Positions 60,076 to 64,000 of a DNA stretch of 64,000 nucleotides are shown here, piece after piece. Position 1 is the first letter of the stretch. Each line of letters begins with the position of its first letter. The DNA lies in contig DASXEB010000017.1 of NCBI GenBank assembly GCA_036490335.1, positions 248,001-312,000 of the forward strand, read 5' to 3'. This DNA is from Palsa-1392 sp036490335 (lineage in GTDB: Bacteria; Verrucomicrobiota; Verrucomicrobiia; Chthoniobacterales; UBA10450). Position numbers and translations under genes: made by a program. Under the pieces are notes generated by a model that was given only the letters and a program-made list of their open reading frames with translations, did no database searches and was not told where the DNA came from.

Positions 60076-61438
60076 CGTAAAGGTCTGAAATTGTTGTGGA
60101 GACGTACGGACTGTCCCACACAGGAAGTTGCCATGTATCGTCGGTCTTATTATAGATGTAGGAATTTTTATCTGTGCGCATGGAGTCCTCGAGGATTTGC
60201 CCGACTAATAGGCTTCCGAGCGGCCCGAGTTGATTACCGTCGCTCTTGATTTCGGCTTCTAAGAGCAGGGCGTACCAGAGCGGCGTTTGACCCTCCCAGC
60301 CTAGATCGCGTAATTTTTGCAGCGATTGTGACGCTTCATAGTTGGCAGGGACGGACAAATGTTCTTGGCCGAGAGCTGTCGCGACATCTTGCCCGGTCGG
60401 CAAGCGCGTAGCAGCACCCCGCAGCAACGTCCGTACAGCCAGTTCGTGGGGTAGCGGCTGGCCGGTCGGCAAATGCTTGTGGTGAAACTGGTCAGGGGAT
60501 AAGTGAAAAAGCGGAATAGTTATCGTGGTATCAATTGGCTCGGCGGGCTGGCGCCTCTCACTGGTAAGTATTGCCCAGTTGATCGCCTCCTCCATGATGA
60601 GAGGTTTGACTTGTTGGTGGCTACTGAAAACTCTTGTCAGCGGAAAGACGGGGTGACTGTTTAGCCTGTAACACTCACGCACCATGCTGTGACCAAACCG
60701 GAATGCCGCCTGCGAGAACTCGATGGGAATCGAGAAGCCTGTGCTTCCCCAATCAATCCAACTCGGCGTCTTTAAGTTGGTGATCTGGGAACGAACATCT
60801 TCATCAAGCACCTTACTCATGAAATCCTGACGGATGAGCCATTGGTATTGCCACGTAACTAGCTGCCTCGCCTGATCAAATGAGCAGAGTTTGCCGAGAG
60901 CAATGTTGTGAAGGCGCATAAATAATACCGCAATCTGCCGCAGTATCATATTCTGAGGCGTCCTATCATCGGCCACCAACGGTTCCTCTCTGCTGAATGG
61001 AACATCGAACTGCACCCTGTTAATAGGCGACACTATCCCGCCCAAGCGAAAGGCTCCGCCACTATCAAACAAGTGCCCGTCTTTGCGAGAGCGCGGGCCC
61101 TCCCCATATATTTGACTCAGATCTAACCGCCCCCCGCCAAGGTTCAGCGTTTTGTGCGGCACCATACTTATGGCTTCGCCCAAAGGCGTATTATCACGCG
61201 TCAGATCATGGTCGATGAATTGTCCGAGGTAGGTATAAGCCACTGGCGGGGTGTCCACGCTCTTAAATACAAGGCGCTCGACGCCGTGACAGTTCGAGTC
61301 TTCCTCCGCTATCATCGATCGGCCAAGTTGGGTGAGCTTTTCAGGCTCAAAAACGACTGTGTCATCCAAGGGTTCGAACAGACGGCAAAAATGTCGTTCG
61401 TCTCCGGGTTCGTGAGGTTGGATGCTTGGTATATTCAT
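60041..61438 (-). CDS. Animal-type haem peroxidase 1
   Basis: 465 aa, no signal peptide. The distal site is YLGQFIDHDL (Gln73, Asp76, His77), the counterpart of MPO/peroxidasin GQxxDHD, with Asp76 possibly esterified to haem. The proximal site is AAFRFGHSMV (His250). NMILRQIAVLFMRLHNIAL is also typical. Members use peroxide to oxidise halides, Tyr or other groups. Being cytoplasmic and overlapping the dehydratase start by 35 bp, it is likely a peptide-tailoring enzyme; the reaction is inferred. It pairs with peroxidase 2 (same length, about 32 kb-scale similar motifs) but differs in many loops. Confidence 0.87.
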   Translation of the reverse strand: MNIPSIQPHEPGDERHFCRLFEPLDDTVVFEPEKLTQLGRSMIAEEDSNCHGVERLVFKSVDTPPVAYTYLGQFIDHDLTRDNTPLGEAISMVPHKTLNLGGGRLDLSQIYGEGPRSRKDGHLFDSGGAFRLGGIVSPINRVQFDVPFSREEPLVADDRTPQNMILRQIAVLFMRLHNIALGKLCSFDQARQLVTWQYQWLIRQDFMSKVLDEDVRSQITNLKTPSWIDWGSTGFSIPIEFSQAAFRFGHSMVRECYRLNSHPVFPLTRVFSSHQQVKPLIMEEAINWAILTSERRQPAEPIDTTITIPLFHLSPDQFHHKHLPTGQPLPHELAVRTLLRGAATRLPTGQDVATALGQEHLSVPANYEASQSLQKLRDLGWEGQTPLWYALLLEAEIKSDGNQLGPLGSLLVGQILEDSMRTDKNSYIYNKTDDTWQLPVWDSPYVSTTISDLYDAAAVAGLDRE

Positions 61439-61583
61439 TTTCTAGATGCTAATAACTGGACGCAACCTGAACCAAGTTTCACGTTAATCCATCGAATTAT
61501 AGTTGCACGGACGTAGCAAGAACGTAACGTCGACTCAAGACCGACCTGAGTGGGATAACTAAAAACAAACAAAAGGAGAAATC
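61439..61583. promoter_or_regulatory. Divergent spacer with strong ribosome-binding site for precursor B
   Basis: 145 bp separate peroxidase 1 (minus) from precursor B (plus) and should contain both promoters. It is visibly AT-rich. AAAAGGAGAA (61571-61580) is a near-perfect Shine-Dalgarno placed correctly before the ATG at 61584; this contrasts with the coupled start of precursor A. No conserved -35/-10 pair is convincing, and no copy of the 29-bp ECF-like element is present. Confidence 0.6.
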
Positions 61584-61967
61584 ATGAAAGTAAACATGAA
61601 TGACTGGAGCGATCTAGAAGCCAAGCTCGCAGCCAAAAAGGAATTCTGTAAGCGCCTAAGCAAGGATCCGAGTTTGAGAGGGCGCTGCATTGAAGACAAG
61701 CAGGAAGCAAGAAAGACGTTCGCGGGTTGCGGTCACTTTTACCTAGCTGAAGATCCCAGCTTGCCAGCAAATATTAATCCGGTCCCACTGGACACCGAAT
61801 TTCGCGTGTTCGAAGGCGGAGACTTAGAGAGCAAGGAGAAACTAGTCACAATAGTACTTCGCGACCGGCAAACGAGCGAGGCCGTCCGGGCAGAAATGCC
61901 TGATCCAGCTCGCGTCTGGATGTGTTCGTGGTTTCCGTATCCTCCGGGTCCTCCGGTGGAAGACTAA
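61584..61967 (+). CDS. NHLP-like putative RiPP precursor B
   Basis: 127 aa. It aligns along its length with precursor A: KEFCKRLSKDPSLRGRC with LVKFLDTLKGNPTLLQQC; PLDTEFRVFEGG with APADVEVRVFNW; EKLVTIVLRDR with DKLVTLVLPAR; and a last block RVWMCSWFPYPPGPP with DVWVCTYIQYN. Conserved positions are FxxxL, x-P-[ST]-L, C, RVF, KLVT-[LI]-VL and VW-[VM]-C-[TS]. Overall identity is low outside these, as expected for two precursors with one enzyme set. The core would be the last 25-30 residues, here Pro-rich. It is transcribed alone, convergent with peroxidase 2 across 49 bp. Confidence 0.72.
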   Translation: MKVNMNDWSDLEAKLAAKKEFCKRLSKDPSLRGRCIEDKQEARKTFAGCGHFYLAEDPSLPANINPVPLDTEFRVFEGGDLESKEKLVTIVLRDRQTSEAVRAEMPDPARVWMCSWFPYPPGPPVED

Positions 61968-62016
61968 GCTTTGCCGCTGGTGCGTTTAAGTTGCCGCGAA
62001 CAAATCGGGACTCTTG

Positions 62017-63447
62017 CTAAGCTAAGCCGACGAATTTGGCGACATCGAAAAGGGTCAATAGAGTTACTACCCGACCCTCCGAATCTCTAAAGCTCATGGG
62101 CGGGTCGGCGGCTGTAGGCTTGTGGACATAAGAAGCAGGGTTAGACCAAAGGGCGCCTTCGATTGTTCCCGCTACGATTATGCTGCCCAAGGTTCCTAAT
62201 CTGACCCCCGACTCTTGCAATTGCGCTTCGAACAGGACGTAGTACCAAAGTGGCGATTGGGCTGCGAGACCGCAGGCCCGCAAGGGCGACCACGACGAGT
62301 TATTTTCATTTCGGAAGAGCTGCTCCAGACTGCTGTCTGGGCAAGCCAGTTGGCTCGCCGCTTGCCCTGCACAAAGATTGCAAGCTGCGCCACGCATTAA
62401 ATTCCGAAGGGGAAGTCGGCCCTCGGTTCGGTCGTAAAATGGGGCGGTCGATCCCGGCGCGTCGTTGGCGGTAAAGACATCAATACTTTCCGGCCGCAGA
62501 CTAAAGAGCGAGTCAACAACGGTAGCGCTGATAGGTCGCGCGAGCTGCTGAAACTCGAGGTCGCGTCTTTCCAGAAAGCTCGGCCAATTGACGGCAACGT
62601 CAGTGCTCAATGGTCCCCCGACGCCTCGTCCGCCTAATAGATCCTCAAGGCGCATCACATTTGAATCGCGTCCCAAAATATACTCGCTTCTCACCATGCT
62701 GTGACCGAAGCGAAACGCGGCAATTGAAAATTCCACTGGAACCGCGAAGCCCCCGCTCCAATCGAACAAAGAGTTGGGATGCTCCTTTACGAAAGACAAA
62801 ACGGCATCATTACAAACGCGGGGCAAAAAGTCGTTGAGAACCAAATATTGAAACTGATGCCGAACCAAATCCTTTGCCGCTGTGAAATCTCTTAAGCGAT
62901 CCATTGCCTTATTGTGTAGCTGGAGAAAGATGGCGTGAATTTGCCTGACGATAGCGTTCTCCAGGTTTCTTGAGTCGGCCGCCAAAGGTGCGCCCCGGCG
63001 GTCCAGTGGGACATCGAACGAATGTCCGTTACTTAGAGCAGCACCAAGCTTAAAGTAACCGTCCTCTTCGTAAAGATTGCCACTCGCAGATGAATCGGGT
63101 CCGTCGCCATAAAGACTGTCCAAATTTAAGAAAGACCGGCGAAGGTTGGGTAGCGAGGAGGGCGTAACCACATCCCCAGGCAAAGGTAGGTCCGAGCGAT
63201 CCAGCGTAAGATCGTGGTCGATGAACTGTCCAAAATAGGTGTAGCCAGCAGGAATCAAACGGCGATGCACTCTCAGTGGGACTCTGGGATCGGGTCCTTT
63301 GCGGCGCATTGACAACGCCAATTGTCGAAGGCGACCAAAAAAGACTTCATCGTAAGGCTGATCAGTGTTCGGCGGAAAGAGTCGACTGTAATGGCCGGAA
63401 TCAGCCAAACTATAGGGACGCAAACACCGGAAGGTGGAGGTTGCCAT
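62017..63447 (-). CDS. Animal-type haem peroxidase 2
   Basis: 476 aa, cytoplasmic. Distal motif YFGQFIDHDL (Gln74, Asp77, His78); proximal AAFRFGHSMV (His249); NAIVRQIHAIFLQLHNKAM matches the same helix as in peroxidase 1. The two proteins share motif spacing (His-to-His 171-173 residues) and thus arose by an old duplication. A tail LGTLGSIIVAGTIEGALWSN resembles LGPLGSLLVGQILEDSMRTD of peroxidase 1. Its promoter should lie in 63448-63553. Substrate unknown; as the neighbour of precursor B it may tailor that peptide. Confidence 0.87.
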   Translation of the reverse strand: MATSTFRCLRPYSLADSGHYSRLFPPNTDQPYDEVFFGRLRQLALSMRRKGPDPRVPLRVHRRLIPAGYTYFGQFIDHDLTLDRSDLPLPGDVVTPSSLPNLRRSFLNLDSLYGDGPDSSASGNLYEEDGYFKLGAALSNGHSFDVPLDRRGAPLAADSRNLENAIVRQIHAIFLQLHNKAMDRLRDFTAAKDLVRHQFQYLVLNDFLPRVCNDAVLSFVKEHPNSLFDWSGGFAVPVEFSIAAFRFGHSMVRSEYILGRDSNVMRLEDLLGGRGVGGPLSTDVAVNWPSFLERRDLEFQQLARPISATVVDSLFSLRPESIDVFTANDAPGSTAPFYDRTEGRLPLRNLMRGAACNLCAGQAASQLACPDSSLEQLFRNENNSSWSPLRACGLAAQSPLWYYVLFEAQLQESGVRLGTLGSIIVAGTIEGALWSNPASYVHKPTAADPPMSFRDSEGRVVTLLTLFDVAKFVGLA

Positions 63448-63553
63448 ACTGCCTTAGAGCTATAGATGGGTTTAGGACGAAGGCGAGCTAAGACATCAAA
63501 AAAGGAAGCCCCAGTCGAGCCCGCGCAAAAGATTTTTGCAGATTTTGAAAATA

Positions 63554-63590
63554 TTTTGAAACTTCGCCGTGCCATTCCCGTATAGGGTTA
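63554..63590 (+). promoter_or_regulatory. Second copy of the ECF-type promoter-like element
   Basis: 63554-63582 is identical to 54081-54109 (29 bp) and is followed by TAGGGTTAGTGA, similar to GTAGATAGTGA in the first copy. It points rightwards out of the window. By analogy a second sigma/kinase operon may begin beyond 64,000. No gene of more than about 60 codons is convincing between here and the edge. Confidence 0.5.
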
Positions 63591-63659
63591 GTGAGTATGA
63601 ATGGTGGCGCCTTTCTCCCCCAAAAAGTGGCAGACCTCTCTTCCCCGGCTGGCCCCGCG

Positions 63660-63935
63660 GGCTCCCGTTTCCAGAGACGGGAGCCCAAAGCCCCATTTTG
63701 GGCTTCGCCGGCGCGGGTCGGGGAGCCCAAACCCTGGCTTTGGGAAACCCGGGTCGGGCTTTTGCGCTGGGAAGCGACGCTTGCGTGTCCGGAACCGGCG
63801 CTTGGGCCGGCCAAGGTCGCAGTTGGGGCGCCCCGGCTCGCATTTCTGCCTCCCCAAGCCTCGCTTTGGGAGACCCGGGAGCGATTTTCACCGGCCAAGT
63901 CGACGCTTCTCCCACCCTTTGCGCGGGCCGGCCGT
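63660..63935. repeat. Second 21-bp-period degenerate array
   Basis: About 13 units of exactly 21 bp can be laid out from 63660, e.g. AGCCCAAAGCCCCATTTTGGG, AGCCCAAACCCTGGCTTTGGG, CTCCCCAAGCCTCGCTTTGGG (the last given at 63852-63872). Consensus is roughly nnCCCAAnnCnnCGCTTTGGG. Open frames across it on both strands are artefacts of the three-fold period. The array follows the promoter-like element and runs almost to the window edge; the final 65 bp show nothing further. Confidence 0.65.
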
Positions 63936-64000
63936 CCCAAATTTCAACCCGAGCCTTCTCCCCGGGGCAAAACGAACAAACTTAAACTCAATCCATCCAA

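Noticed and set aside
63488..63985. Pro/Arg-rich open frames on both strands near the right edge
   Set aside because: They follow the 21-bp period and overlap the promoter-like element; no start site or domain supports them.

Overview
The window looks like a chromosomal segment of a high-GC, Gram-negative bacterium of the Verrucomicrobiota type (Chthoniobacterales/Spartobacteria-like). This placement is inferred from gene style: an autotransporter-associated beta-strand repeat protein, an ECF sigma factor paired with a Ser/Thr kinase-TPR protein, a full Bat operon, a DUF1573/rhodanese/MauE cluster and outer-membrane proteins. No rRNA is present to confirm it.

Layout. 1-1.3 kb: an MFS exporter cut by the window edge. 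1.4-6.4 kb: DUF4142 protein, autotransporter-repeat protein, a doubly frameshifted esterase, a hypothetical protein and a 21-bp-period repeat array. 6.4-8.5 kb: a KimA-type APC permease with a USP domain behind a ydaO-type c-di-AMP riboswitch. 8.5-13.7 kb: RmlD-like reductase, PagL-like protein, DUF1573-rhodanese-MauE cluster and a two-REC regulator. 13.8-20.1 kb: MacAB-type efflux operon, queG and aroK. 20.2-27.4 kb: esterase, radical SAM protein, tRNA-Ser, PAP2, ArnT-like transferase, ruvA and an FAD oxidoreductase. 27.4-28.7 kb: a tiny Rep-encoding element flanked by 27-bp direct repeats of the tRNA-Val 3' end. 28.8-37.9 kb: GT87-like protein, response regulator, PilT, OsmC, glyS and a PilMNO(P) cluster. 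37.9-45.2 kb: cstA, valS, cupin, amidase, murI. 45.2-54.0 kb: the moxR-DUF58-batABCDE operon. 54.1-58.0 kb: sigma factor and kinase. 58.0-63.5 kb: an AT-richer island that looks like a RiPP locus. 63.55-64 kb: a second copy of the sigma-module promoter and a second 21-bp array.

Two observations stand out. First, the 9-mer GCCTAACGA / TCGTTAGGC occurs 87 times by eye between 293 and 56,115, balanced between strands (43/44), in genes and between them. About one copy in 64 kb would be a generous chance expectation. It resembles an uptake-signal or HIP1-like genome motif, and pilT and pilMNO lie in the same window. Second, the motif is absent from 56,116 to 64,000. That stretch holds two NHLP-like putative RiPP precursors that share a C-terminal VW-x-C-[ST] motif, a stand-alone LanM-type dehydratase (no cyclase) with its catalytic residues intact, and two animal-type haem peroxidases. 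The first precursor overlaps the kinase gene, so a sigma factor, a kinase and a modified peptide may form one regulated system. Product, cleavage and export are not visible here.
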